Below, piece by piece: positions 51,053-62,456 of a DNA stretch of 64,000 nucleotides (position 1 is the stretch's first letter; every line of letters begins with the position of its first letter). The notes beneath the pieces were generated by a model. It was not told the origin of the DNA. It saw only the letters and a list, made by a program, of their open reading frames with translations, and made no database searches. The stretch is from Strigops habroptila (lineage: Eukaryota > Chordata > Aves > Psittaciformes > Psittacidae). The translations under genes were made by a program, and so were the position numbers. The DNA is taken from positions 100,680,743-100,744,742 of the forward strand of contig NC_044278.2 in the NCBI RefSeq assembly GCF_004027225.2, given 5' to 3'.

Positions 51053-53889
51053 CCTGGAAGGAAGAATCCACTGTAGATTCTTGGCATGAATCTTTGGCCA
51101 ACTTCTCCACAGCCCCCCGACAGCAAGCTCTCTGTCCACATATTAAAAATCAAAATTGAGATAACTTTGTGTGTGCCAAAAGGTCACTTTCTGAAACCCT
51201 TTGGGATTTATACCTTCTTAGTACATCTTCAAGTGCGGTGCAAAGAGATTGAGATAAGAGACCAGTAAGCAGAAAGCAGATGTCTGTCAGCATGAAGTGT
51301 GAGCTTCAGGCTCTGGTATTTAATTCACTTGTATCAGGATCCAAGATCCACAGTTGCCACATCAACTGGCACATGAACTGGTAGTGATGCCTACCTGCAG
51401 GGAAAGGTGCCTGTTATGTGTCTTACCCTACTTTTGCCTTTCATCCTGCCACTCATAATCACATCCCAGTCTATTTATAACCTCAGGTGGAATGTTTTCA
51501 TCACTCACTCCTATTCTTTCACCCAGAGGTGCACAACTTACCACTTTTTCTTCTGAAACCAGGCTTAATGCTTCCCTTCAACTAGACTCATTTGGGACTA
51601 TACAAGTAAGGAGAAAATTTCACTATAGATCTGATTCAAACACACTGGAGGAAAGACGCGTATGGATTGTGGTAGGTTGATAAGCCCTATAAGTAATGAG
51701 TGATTTGATATTTCTGTTCGTGGTATTGCTTTTACCATTTTTTACTTAAATTCTTACGATTTAAGCCTGAAGCAGTTGTTTCCTTTTTTTTTTTTTTTTT
51801 TCTTTAATATTGTGGTTTTCCTTCAAAATTAAGCATGGTGTTTGTTCCTCAACTAGAACAGTAACCTTACTAGTAGCACTTCTGTTACTGAGGAAATTGT
51901 CCCAATAACATGAGTGGAGTATTGATTTCCAGGGGGAGATGAGCAGCAGAAATGAATGAACCCCTGACAGTAAAAGCTGAAATTTTCCTCATGGAAATGT
52001 CAATGTAAGGCCCCCACAGATATCAGGAAAGCTGGAAATATTTATATGTGTAGAGCAAGCTAAACTAGATAGATGATGAATTTAATCCCAATTTAATTTG
52101 CTGAAATAGCAAATAAAGAAGGTGAGACAGGCAATGGAGAATGGAGGGAGGTGAAAGGACAAATGAAATTACACCTAGTTAAATAACTAATCAGAAAGAG
52201 CAACCTCTGTCAATTCTGAGACCTGCATAAGGCCGGAAATTACTTTGGAGTGAGAAAGAGTGACAGAAAAGATAACTATCACTTCATGGTGAAAAACATG
52301 AGAAAAGATCAATGAGAAGAGGAGAAGCAAGGAAGCTTAGGTTGTGTGTACTTACCAAAATTAGTATTTTCCATTTCCACAGCCTCCAGATCAGGAATAT
52401 TGATCCATCTGTTCATTCACCTGCTCTTCCTCCTCTTTTTCTGCACCCTTTTTGTTGTGCAATAGCTGAAGAGCTGGTACCCAACTACAGTCATGCTGAA
52501 GCTCTACTTAGCTCTGAATTGCTGATGTGTCCCCACTCTCCATTTAAATCCTGCGTGTAAGTGTAAGCAGTTAAAGATGTTTGTAGTTCTAAATTAAGGT
52601 TGTACCATTAGCAAAATGTACCAGCTGCACTTTTTTCATGCATTTCTCATGTACTTGTGTGATTTTTACTTTCCTTGGTTGGAAATGTGCTGCTCTTCTA
52701 CGAGCAGAATGTTATACAAAATGTCACAGGGAGAAGGAAGGTAATTCATGCTGGCCATAGCCACAGCTTCAGACTTACCTGATGTCCCGCTGGCAGCAGC
52801 AAAGTTAGTTTGATTTCAAGAAAATGTCACTTAAGGGTTAATATTTTCTTCCTACTTCTATTTATTGAGAGAAAAATCTGAATGCCTATATTTTCTGTTA
52901 CTGAATACTGACCTTCCAGATATTGCTTAAAATAAAAGGAATTTTAAAAATCTCCCAGTGTTTTTGTATGGACAAAAAGGTGTTTCATCTCTTAGGAGGG
53001 TGTTGCCAGTTTAAGTTTACTTTAAACCCCTTTGCGTATCTTTGAATTTTCAAGTTTATGTACCTTCCTTCCTGCCACTATTTTTCCCCACTCGCTTCAG
53101 CTAGCATTGGTGCTAGCTGGATGTGGTGCCACATCCAGAGAACTAAGCTGTCTCTGATGTATGCACTATTAGCAAACTTCAGACCCTAAAGCTTCAGTGT
53201 TGTAGTTTGGTGGTGGTGTGTCCCTGTGGCATGCCTGAGGCCACCTTCTAACCAAGCTGGGGTTGATACTGCATGTGGCTCTGAAAGGGAGAGTGTGATA
53301 GCACACCAACTGTTCTTGGGTTTACTGAAACTGTAATTTCTTTGGCTTGTGTGGTGATCAACTTAAAGCAGATCAGGTTTTGTATAGGGGAAATAAATCT
53401 TATTAAACTCCCTATAGTTTCTCATGTGATAATATATTTGAAAAAAGTGGAGTTGATGGAGTGAGCGTGATGCACAGGGTCATTGGTGCAGGGCAGTTGT
53501 TTGGCTATAGCTGCTTGGAATCCTTGCCTGCTTTTTGTGGTGGGGTGGACTCCAATAGCTCCATCACTGTTGGGGGGGCGAAGGGGAAAGGAAGAATAAA
53601 ACCCTGCATCTATATCTGGCATGCCGTAGATAGCTCCACCCCTCTGAAGTGCTTTGATGATCCCCTTTCTGGGATGCCCAGTACACGTGGGGAGCACAGG
53701 GGAGTGAATGCTTTCAGCACTGGCTTGTGTTCTCCCACCTTTGAGAATCTGGTAGTTAATCTTGATTTTTAAGTAATGAAAGATGGTATCTTGGGCTAAT
53801 GTTCCGGGTAGAAGGCCAATGCCGTAAGTGCACGGTTTTGCTGTATGAGCAGCCAATGTCCTTTCTTTCCGGTATACTTCTCCTTAAGG
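51053..53889. other. Region between N4BP2L2 and N4BP2L1
   Basis: No gene was recognised. It holds a T-tract at about 51783-51800 and AATAAA at 52931-52936 followed by GT-rich sequence, the best candidate for the distal N4BP2L2 3' end. GC content begins to rise near 53560. Open frames near 52312 and 53461 have no family resemblance. Confidence 0.55.
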
Positions 53890-54480
53890 CAGCTTTCGTT
53901 TTCGAACGGGGAAGGTCTCGGGAGCCTGGGACGGATCCCACGTCCCCCTCCACCGAGGGACGCGGGTTTCCCCCACCGCCCCGTCAGCGCACGACACAAG
54001 CCGCAGCTGGGGCCCGGGGAATGATCGCCGGGGCCGGGCGCCGGAGCGGCTGCCCGGGCTTCCTCCTCTTCCCCGCCGCTGCGGGCCGGGCCGGGCCGTG
54101 CCCTGCTGCTCCCGCCCCGCTCGCTGCCGGGGATGGATGAGCGGCTGCTGCGGGCCCTGGGGGGCCTCAGCCTGCAGCCGCGGCGGAGCAGGTTCGCCGG
54201 GCGGCTGGTGCTGCTGCGGGGGCTGCCGGGCGCCGGGAAGAGCACCCTGGCCAGGTAAGGCGGCGGCTCCGCAGCCCTTCGCCTTTCTCCTTCTTCGGCT
54301 TCCATCGCGGCTCGGCCCCTGGCGGGCCCCGCTGTAGGGTGCGTGTGCCGGGAGCGGCACCGCGGGGTCCCCCGGTGCGGTGCCGAGGGAGCGCCGCTGG
54401 AGCGGAGAACGGGGAGGCACCGTCATAAACCACGGGAAGGCGAGTGAGGCGCCTGTTCAGAGCTGGTTCTGGCTCAGGGG
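53890..54480 (+). promoter_or_regulatory. N4BP2L1: CpG-island promoter of N4BP2L1
   Basis: This GC-rich, CpG-dense stretch surrounds the N4BP2L1 start codon, with several CCGGGCC and GCCCCGC blocks and no TATA box at a useful distance upstream. The island covers the 5' UTR, exon 1 and the first part of intron 1. Long open frames on both strands are artefacts of GC richness. Confidence 0.85.
54133..54254 (+). CDS. N4BP2L1: N4BP2L1 exon 1 with Walker A
   Basis: The ATG at 54133 (GGGGATGG context) opens [20 protein letters not shown], then the strand [16 protein letters not shown]. The donor is CAG|GTAAGG at 54254/54255, splitting Arg41 in phase 2. The exon is very GC-rich, as it sits in the CpG island. 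The P-loop has Ala-Gly-Lys-Ser instead of the Ser-Gly-Lys-Thr seen in N4BP2L2; both satisfy GxxxxGK(S/T). Confidence 0.93.
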
Positions 54481-57400
54481 GGAGGTGGGAGCCTCGCAGG
54501 ACCCCCGACTCATAAGCACAGCTGCTTGGAAACCTTTTCTGCCTCCAGGAACCGCTCAGAGCTTTTTTGCTCCAGCTGCCTGTAACTACTTGGGGATGTG
54601 CTGCCTGTAGGACTGTGAATGTTGTTGTTTGGAGTGAGCAGTACCAGAAGGGATGTTTATAATAAGGTGGACTAATCACCCACTCCGGGGTAGTTGTTTC
54701 TTCTCTAAGTAAGTGCCAGACTATTGCTTTTTTGTGTTGGTAAGTTTTGTTTGGTTTGTTTGGTTTCGGCTTTTTGTCGTTAATCGCAAACACATTAAAG
54801 CACTTCCTCTCTCTGACTGAAAACTGACAACTCTGACTTCTGTTTTCATGATGTCCAGCACTCCTGGTCAGAGTCATCGGGTGTATAAAGCGGGCAGGCC
54901 AGTCCCCTCCCCAACAGCTCTAAGACTGATTAAAAATAGGTGGAAAACCCCAGAGGGGAGTGCTGGGAGACAGCAGCGCAGTGGGGCTGGTACAGCGTAG
55001 CCGTAAGCTGGTGTCGCAAGATCTCACAGTCCGGTATCTCACAGCTTCTGGTGTCACCCACCCACTCTCCAACAAAAGAGGAACATTCGCTGTCTTCTTC
55101 CTCTGCTCGGTTGAGGAACACATACTGGGATCATGGGCTGCTGAAGGAAGGGCTCCGCTGCGGAAGGTGTGTGATACTCTGGGTTAATCTCCAGTTTCCT
55201 CTTGTCAGGACAGTCCTTCCTGTCACACCATGCTTTCTGCCTCATAGGACTTGGGCAAGACCAAGTTCTTTAATGAACAGCCAAGTGCAGCATTTTTACT
55301 GGCACCCAAACATGTTCTCCCTAAAGAGGTTGTGTAAGTGCAGGCCCTTCTCCTTCAGAGGGGTTGGGTCTCCTCTTAGTACAGACTGTAATGGTTTGGG
55401 GCCATATTCTCAAGCAGTGCAAATAACTGGCTCACCTATGGGTTTTTTGGTCAAAAGACAAGATTAATTATTAACGACAGATTTACAAAACCAGTTGTAA
55501 GTATTGTTTTAGTCCCTTGTGAAATGAACGTTTGAGGAACTTTTTCTGTTTCTAGCCCCCATTAATGGTATCATTGCATTTAGCCGCTCAGCAGTCCACA
55601 GGTCAATGGGCAGCTGTAAAAACAGCATTTATTACCTCTCCATTAACTCTACCCGGATTATGGAAGGACTGTGCCACCAAAATTCTGAGATTTGCTATTC
55701 CCACGTTGTGTACCTTTTGGTGTTGGTAAACACAACGTGCTGAGCAACGCGATGTTTGCACAATACTGCAGCAAAGCGCAGTGCAAGATCCCATTGGAGG
55801 AGGAGGAAGGTGATTGTTCATTTGCAAAAGCAAAAAAAACAGGTTGTCCAGAGAAGTTGTGGATGCCCCATGCCTGGCAGTGTTCAGGGCCACGTTGGAG
55901 AGGGCTTTGGAGGAAGGTGTCCCTGCCCATGGCAGGCAGATGGAACTACATGAGCTTTAAGGTCCCTTCCAACCCAAATGATTCTATGATTCTGTGATTC
56001 GTATGCGTTCAGCTCTGCAGTGCCAGGCAACACAATATAAACATTAACAGGTGATTCTCCTGAATGTATTTACCAAATGTGACATGCAGCCTGATCCCAT
56101 GCAAAGTATGTCCACTGCTTTACCCACCGTAGGTGAGACACCCAGGCATGTGGGTGCTCTGCCAACAGACCTGTTGGCAGAGCAGGGCAAAGTCCTCACC
56201 AGACTGTTGTTGAAACACAGCAGTATTTTAGTGCTGGTGCTCCAGATCTCATAGTTCTCATTTTCTGCTGAAACTAAAGGCTTTCAAATGCCACAGAAAT
56301 GCTTTACATTGGGAAAAGTGACCAGAGCAAGCGGTTGCATGTGGTGTCAGTACCTATATGTTTAGATCTCAGTTACATTGGAAGTAGACTGAGAATTCAT
56401 TGGCTCAGAGATCTAGCCAACAAACCATTCTGTTGCCTTCTGAGCACTGCAAATGTTCCTTCTAATCTGCTTACCAGGCTCAAATCAGAAATCAGTTAAT
56501 TCCCAAATTTTCTGACAGCCTATGGAGTACTATTATGGATTTTTTTCCTCTCCAATGATATTGCTAGTGATCATGGAGACTTCTCCCAAGTACTCTAATG
56601 CACCCAGCTAATTGAAATCCTGAATAATTTTTTTTTGTCTATACATACAGTTAAAATCAGAAATGATTGTTTGAAAGCACTGAAGATGCTCTTTAGAAAA
56701 AGGGGACTTTAAAATGGTATAAAGCATGGGAACAGATCATCAGCTGAATAATGCAGGAGACACTAAACCAGCCAGTCTACTCACTGGGGCAGTTGTTACA
56801 GTGCTGCTTTGGTCAAACAGAAACACAGCTGTATAGAATCATAGAATACCAGCTTGGAAGGGTCCCTTCCAAGGGATCATCTGGTCCAACCTCTTAAGGC
56901 AAAGCATTACCTAGACTAGATGTCCCAGTGCCCTGTCCAGCTGAATCTTAAAAGAGTCCAAAGTTGGAGAATCCACCACTTCCCTAAGGAGATTATTCCA
57001 ATGGCTGATCTCATTGTGAAATTTTTTCCTCTTGTGTCTGGTCAGAATCTCCCCAGGAGTAACTTGTGCCTATTACCCCTTGTCTTTTCCATGTGACTCC
57101 TTGTAAAAAGGGACTGTCCGTCTTCTCTTATCCTTTGCATTTTCTGAAACAGCAGCAAACTATTCTTTAGCAAGATACAGAGCATATCCTGCTTCGTCTT
57201 TACTGCAAGATAGAGAGCTGTGATGCTGTGCAATTAAATGTCCCAAGTAGGCAGAGTAATACTGAACCTTTCACAGATCCTGCTTATCACAGCTCAGCCC
57301 TTTGAGTTCAATAGCTTTTTTTAAGAAATGCAAACTTAGCTCATATATACCCTTTGATCTTGCAAAGAGATTTCATTTTGCTTTTCCTCCTTAGTATGCT

Positions 57401-60400
57401 TTACACTTTATGGATCTAACGGCAGTGGGTAATTTTCTTTTTACAGTGCTGCTCACAATGTAATAATTAATAAACTGGGCACAAATCCTCCCATTTTGCA
57501 CAGCTGGGGTATATTTTGCTATAATACAGGTGCATTTGTTGCATACAGGGATTAGAAGCCCATTGTGATTATGTAAACCCCTTCTTCTCAACCCACTTGT
57601 GGGCCTGTGTAGGTCGTAGAAAGCTTATTTCTGAAGGAACATACTAAGCAGGTTTGGGGGCCCTTTGAAAGTATAAGGGACAGAAAAACCTTCACAGGAA
57701 ATAGGTGATTAGAGAAAGTGATCAGTGTCAGTTTGGGTGTTTTAGAGAGCTAAAAGTGAAAACCAGCAAAATAAGCAGAAGGTAAACCACCTTTTTCCCA
57801 CTTACTGTTTTCTTATGTTGCTGTTAGCAGGAGTTTGTTTGGTATGAATATAGCAAATGTGACAGTAATTCATGGCTGTTAGCACATTTTGTGCCCTATT
57901 TTTTCTCCTTTGAAGCACAAGTTTTATCTGCTTTAATTACCAGTGATAGGAGGACAGTAGACTGAGTTTATAGATAATCACATGCCATTTAGATTGCTTA
58001 AGGATTAATATCAAAGTTCTCATGAAATCCTGTATATATTTGTTAAAAATTCATTAAGGTGTATGCTAAGAAAATAATTGTTTAAAGTTGCACTGGTTGA
58101 GAACATTTTTAAAGGTAACACTGGGCAAGAAAAAAACCTCCTTGAGATCTTTTATTAATGTGTACAATTCTATGTGCCTCTTGGTAGCTAAAGGCCAACA
58201 CATATTTTAGCACAGCCAGGTTTTTAGAGAAGAGGTTGCAATGCAGATGGGTAAAGCAGAGGGAAAGGTGAGGTGCTGAATTGCAGTGAGAGCTGAACAC
58301 ATCAGTTCATCTGCACAGGAGGAACCAGGTGAGCGTCAGGTGCTCCCATGCTTTTTGTGGCAAGAATTCTTTGCCCGGGACCAAAAGTAAAGTAAAAATA
58401 ATTTGACTGTTTGCTAACATTTTGCAACATGACTTTTGTTAGATCTGGTTGCCCAGCAGTGATTATGTGAGTAGAACCTCTCTTTGGAGCTACAAGATAA
58501 TATGTGGGTGCTAAATGATATGTAACAGTGGCTACAGCCCAGTCCCATCAGCCATGAGCCTTGTGGTTGCTACCACAAAATGGTATTAATTACTCAGCAG
58601 ATGGTAGAAGTTATAGTGGAGGTGGAACAAAGTCAGCAGCTGACCTTTATTTGGCTGTGACGTGCAGTCCTAGTGAAGAGCTGTTGCTGGCAGGCAGATT
58701 AGGGTAAAATTGGCAAGTAAATAGTTGGGGCAGGGCTGGAATTAAGACTTTTCTGTCTGTGTCTGTTTTTTCGCTGATAATCTAGAGGCACCTTTTCCCT
58801 TGCTGTTGTTCACTTAGATAAGACATTGTGAAATAGTTGTTTTGCAGCTTATGGGGATTGAAAAGAAGAAGTTTATCAGGGAAGCTGAAATGAGTCCCTG
58901 GGACTGGAGACCACATGTAGTGTGAGATAGCAGGGCAGCAGCATTCATGTCTGAGAGCCACAAGATTTCTCAGTTGGCCTTACTTTCTTTTCCGGAGATG
59001 TTTTGGGCCTTAGGAAGACAGCAGGTGGTGAGATTATGCCATGGGCTCTCCCTGATTTCATGCAGATAAAATCTCCCTGATTTCATTCCAGAAAACTCTT
59101 TCTTTTTTTCATTGAAGAATCTGGACACCAGTCTGAATTATGTCCCTCACAAAAATGGGGACATAATTTTGCACTAAGATTTTTTTTTTTATGCGCTCTA
59201 AGGACTGGCAGAGGAATGCTTCTTATTCAAACCAGAACATGAACCAGCACTTCCACCTCCTAAAGCCGGTCATGGTCCATGAGGCAGCTGGTCAACTTGC
59301 AGAAGGACATGCGTCTGCCATCCCTGGGTATCCCAGCGCTGAATGAGCATCGCTGTGGGATGCACACCAGTGTGAAGAGAAGAGGGGTTGTCAATCCAGG
59401 CAGCTCAGACTTGTTTATAAAACCTGCTTAAATGCTGAAAATAAATAAAAATGACTTAACTCTACAAGAGGAGGATTAAGTAAAACAGGGACAAGTGAAA
59501 AGCAGAAAAAAACATAAAGTTGCAACAAATAATAAGAAATATTGACCAATCACTCACTTACATGTTTGCAAATTTAAATAAATAAATAAATAAAAAGTGC
59601 TATGTGCTTTGTTGCAAAAATAAATACAAAATCAAAAAACAACAAACCAAACCCAAAAATCCCAACCAGCCAGAACAGTGGCAATATAGACCATCTTTAC
59701 TAAATGACAGATCATTCCTCCTGGTTATCTTCAGAAATCTCTCTATAGCAAAACTCTTATTGTCAAATTGTCTTTTGAGATCAACTTCCATGGGATTAGC
59801 AGGTTTGGTTTGGCTTTTTTTGTGTTTACAATCAAACCTTCTTGGATAACTCAGAAAGAAAACTGAATGTGTTAATATGACTAAAGACTTGCATGTTGTG
59901 AGTCTGGTGTAGATTTCCCTGCTGAATTAAAGAAATCAGGGCCGCACCTTTAAGCTTCATTCTTTTCCTTCAATGTGTCCACCTACTGATGACATTACTG
60001 TCAGATCCTTTAAGCTGGGATTTAACAAATGAATCACTGTGCATATCTGCAGAGCATTCACAAAGTGTTTGAGTTAATGATGGGCTCTGTGAAAGCTGTG
60101 CGTTGGCCTATACTAATCCTTCTTTCATCTTGTTTTTTTGTTTCAGACAACTGAAACGTGACTATCCCAGTGCTGTAGTTCTTAGTACTGATGACTTCTT
60201 TATTGAAAATGGTGTATACGTGTTTGAGCCTGACTTCCTAGAGGATGCACACAAATGGAACCAAAAGAGAGGTGACTGAACTCGATCCAGGGGTTTCAGA
60301 GAACAGTTTTGCTTTTCAGTCTGTCTTTAAAGTTAGCCCCCAAAATAAAATATCTGGAAGTGGTGTCATACTGCAGTTCATGGGGTACCGATTAGGAAAA

Positions 60401-62456
60401 TACATTTACCACTTCTGAGTTTATTTCTTCTGACTTATAAATGATAAAATTGTTGGTGATTGATAGATGTTGTTTTAATAAGTAAACCAGTGACTATTAG
60501 GTACCAGCAGCTGGCCTGCAGATAACCAGCCCAGCAGTGGCTCACTACAGCTGTATGCACCACAACCTTGGGGCTGTAACTTCTTAGATGTCCATCCTGA
60601 CTTGGAAAGGCGTGTTGCAGGGAGTGAATTAGTGATAGCCAGGAGGAAAACTTGCAAACCTAATTAAAAGTTTGAGAATGAAGCAATCCAGGTCTCTACT
60701 TACTTCAGTGAGAAGAATGCAATGCAGTTTTGTGCCTGTGCTCTGAACTCAATTCTAGCAATGGAAAACATCATTTCAGATCATGTAGCAGGGATCTTTA
60801 GCAAATAACAGACATTTTTAGCTGTTTTAAATACATAGTGCTATGATACTGCTAAGTATGTTCTATGAGAGCTTCAGCTCGTACCACTGAGCAGAGCCAG
60901 TGGCTGCAGGACCTCCTCTAGGAGAGCACCTGAGGGGCACAACTGCTGCTCCCATTTGGGTGACAGCCGCACCAAATGGTGGGGAACCAAGGGTGCTAGT
61001 GGTGGGCAAAGAAAGGATGCTGTGGTAGGGAGTCCTGGCTCAGCCTGTTACTGAATACATTTTAGCTTTACTTAATGTGTTACATTACAGCACGCAAAGC
61101 AATGAAGAATGGGAAAAGCCCGGTTATTATTGATAATACCAACATCCATGCTTGGGAAATGAAGCCGTATGTGATGATGGTAGGGAAAGCTCTGATTTAT
61201 TGCTTTTATATGCTCAGCTATGACATTTGTGAGGTGATCTGACTGAAATGGTTCTTAACATGGCTAAGAACAATTACTTCCATTTTCCCTTAGTTCTCTG
61301 ATTATAGTTAAGGATTGATATTGTGATGAAATAGGGGAAGAAGTGCCAGTGTAGCTGTTTTATCTCGTCAGCTACATAGCTCAGTGAATGCAAAATTACT
61401 TGAAAAGATCAACAGTCTTTTGAACTTGCCCTCTTCTTGGCAATCAGGATGTCATCCCCTTCCTCAACAGTTCCCAACCTGTCTATCTATTGACAAATAC
61501 AACAAGATATGACTTACAATTTTAGTTTATGACTTGCAAAAAAGAAATACACCATAAAGAGCCTCTGAAGATGCATTGGTATCTCTTGTCAGGAGTTCTG
61601 TCAGAGATGAGATGGCAATATTTTAGTACAGTTTTATAATGTGGCCTGTCTGCTCGCATTTCTATTCTTGGGTTATGGTCTTGTCAGTTAAGAAATTTGG
61701 GTCTAAGTATTGCTTGTATGGGAGCACAAAAGAGGCAGGAATTTCTAGTGGTGCTGGAGAGCCTGGGCATGTCACCTCAGCAGCAGTTGTGAGTGCTTGT
61801 GGGTGACTCAGAAGCACATGAGAGCATAGCCAGACATGGGCAAAGTATAAAAAGGTCAACAGATTTCCCTGACACCTTTCTGCCAAATCAAGACAAAAGC
61901 AATCAAACCCTGTATTAAATATATATACATGTATTTGTGTATGTGTACATAAATATAAAGCAACATGTTACGTTGCTCTACCTTGAAAATACCTGAGGCC
62001 TGTAGACTCAGTGGCTGGAAATAGCATGTCTGGTAGATGCTGACCTCACTCTCCAGAAGCTCCAGCCTGCATGGCCAACCTGCAGCTCTTGAACCATCAG
62101 TGGCTTCCAGAGAGTTCAAGTGCCAGGATGCCATTGCTGTGGGGGACAGGGACTGGGGCAAGGCTGAGGCAAGTTTTGCTGGGAGACCCAAACCCTTTGG
62201 TTGGAAGGAAATGAACTAGCAGGGCCTCAGAGCAGCACCTTGATAGCAGTTGTTATCTTCCTCTTTCTGGCTCCTGGTACATATGATACATCTCCTAGAT
62301 AAAATCTCTGGGGATCTGAAAGATTGGCTATTCCCGAGCTTGGCAGCCATGCATCTAAAACTTCTGTGTCCTTCTTCAGGCACGTGAAAACGGATATGAA
62401 GTTATATTCCAAGAACCAGATACACCCTGGAAGTTCAATGTTCAAGAACTGACAAG
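54133..62456 (+). CDS. N4BP2L1: NEDD4-binding protein 2-like 1, 5' four exons (3' end outside window)
   Basis: The exons are 54133-54254, 60147-60271, 61091-61179 and 62380-62456. They total 413 nt, or 137 complete residues plus two bases of Arg138. Walker A GLPGAGKS is at 30-37, STDDFF at 54-59, VIIDNTN at 94-100, and the QEPDTPWKF segment lies near 123-131. The human protein is about 243 residues as I remember it, so roughly 100 C-terminal residues (the NIHGVSREK-type exon) should lie past 64000. The N-terminus [15 protein letters not shown] matches the human pattern and fixes the start. The protein is almost all P-loop kinase domain, without the long N-terminus of N4BP2L2. Function is inferred from the N4BP2 kinase domain only. 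Confidence 0.92.
55840..56000 (+). mobile_element. CR1 LINE 3' end, sense orientation
   Basis: The landmarks are GAGAAGTTGTGGATGCCCCA, CTGGCAGTGTTCAGGGCCA, CTTTAAGGTCCCTTCCAACC and a terminal ATTCTATGATTCTGTGATTC. It is 5'-truncated and well preserved. Confidence 0.94.
56835..57120 (-). mobile_element. CR1 LINE 3' fragment, antisense
   Basis: It starts AGAATCATAGAATACCAGCT, then CATCTGGTCCAACCTCTTA, GACTAGATGTCCCAGTGCCC and TTACCCCTTGTCTTTTCC. It resembles the copy at 45451-46145 over the shared part, so both probably belong to the same CR1 subfamily. Confidence 0.92.
60147..60271 (+). CDS. N4BP2L1: N4BP2L1 exon 2 with STDDFF motif
   Basis: This 125-nt exon encodes residues 42-82: [18 protein letters not shown], then a [20 protein letters not shown] stretch. 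The acceptor is GTTTCAG|A and the donor is AGAG|GTGACT. It is identical in length and phase to N4BP2L2 16038-16162; both keep the paired aspartates and the W-N-Q-K-R end. Confidence 0.95.
60272..61090 (+). other. N4BP2L1 intron 2
   Basis: This is an 819-nt intron with GTGACT donor and TGTTACATTACAG acceptor. I recognise nothing else in it. Confidence 0.85.
61091..61179 (+). CDS. N4BP2L1: N4BP2L1 exon 3 with IDNTN motif
   Basis: This 89-nt exon encodes residues 84-112: [17 protein letters not shown] then [12 protein letters not shown], with Ala83 split over the upstream junction. Asp97 and Asn100 are the conserved motif residues. The acceptor is TTACATTACAG and the donor is ATG|GTAGGG. It matches N4BP2L2 21367-21455 in length, phase and most residues. 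Confidence 0.95.
61180..62379 (+). other. N4BP2L1 intron 3
   Basis: This is a 1.2-kb intron ending CTTCTTCAG. TA-rich simple sequence lies at about 61915-61955. I see no named repeat or exon. Confidence 0.8.
62380..62456 (+). CDS. N4BP2L1: N4BP2L1 exon 4 with [10 protein letters not shown]
   Basis: This 77-nt exon encodes residues 113-137 ([10 protein letters not shown], then [15 protein letters not shown]) plus two bases of Arg138. The donor is AG|GTACAT. It equals N4BP2L2 21808-21884 in length and phase. The next exon (RNIHGVSREK-like in relatives) is not present before 64000. Confidence 0.94.

Larger units (their letters stand above)
54255..60146 (+). other. N4BP2L1 intron 1
   Basis: This is a 5.9-kb intron with GTAAGG donor and TTTGTTTCAG acceptor. 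It holds two CR1 copies (separate entries), a T-tract at about 59180-59190 and an AAAT tetranucleotide run at about 59576-59596. A 175-codon open frame from 54940 has no family resemblance and no splice support. Confidence 0.85.

Noticed and set aside
53796-54877. Several long minus-strand open frames (169-236 codons) over N4BP2L1 exon 1
   Set aside because: They are antisense shadows of a GC-rich exon and promoter, with no protein resemblance.
54940-55467. Plus-strand open frame of 175 codons in N4BP2L1 intron 1
   Set aside because: No family resemblance, no splice sites joining it in phase to the kinase exons, and other frames are open in parallel.
59206-59410. GC-richer stretch resembling a decayed coding or retrocopy remnant
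   Set aside because: No continuous open frame and no recognisable family; too weak to list.
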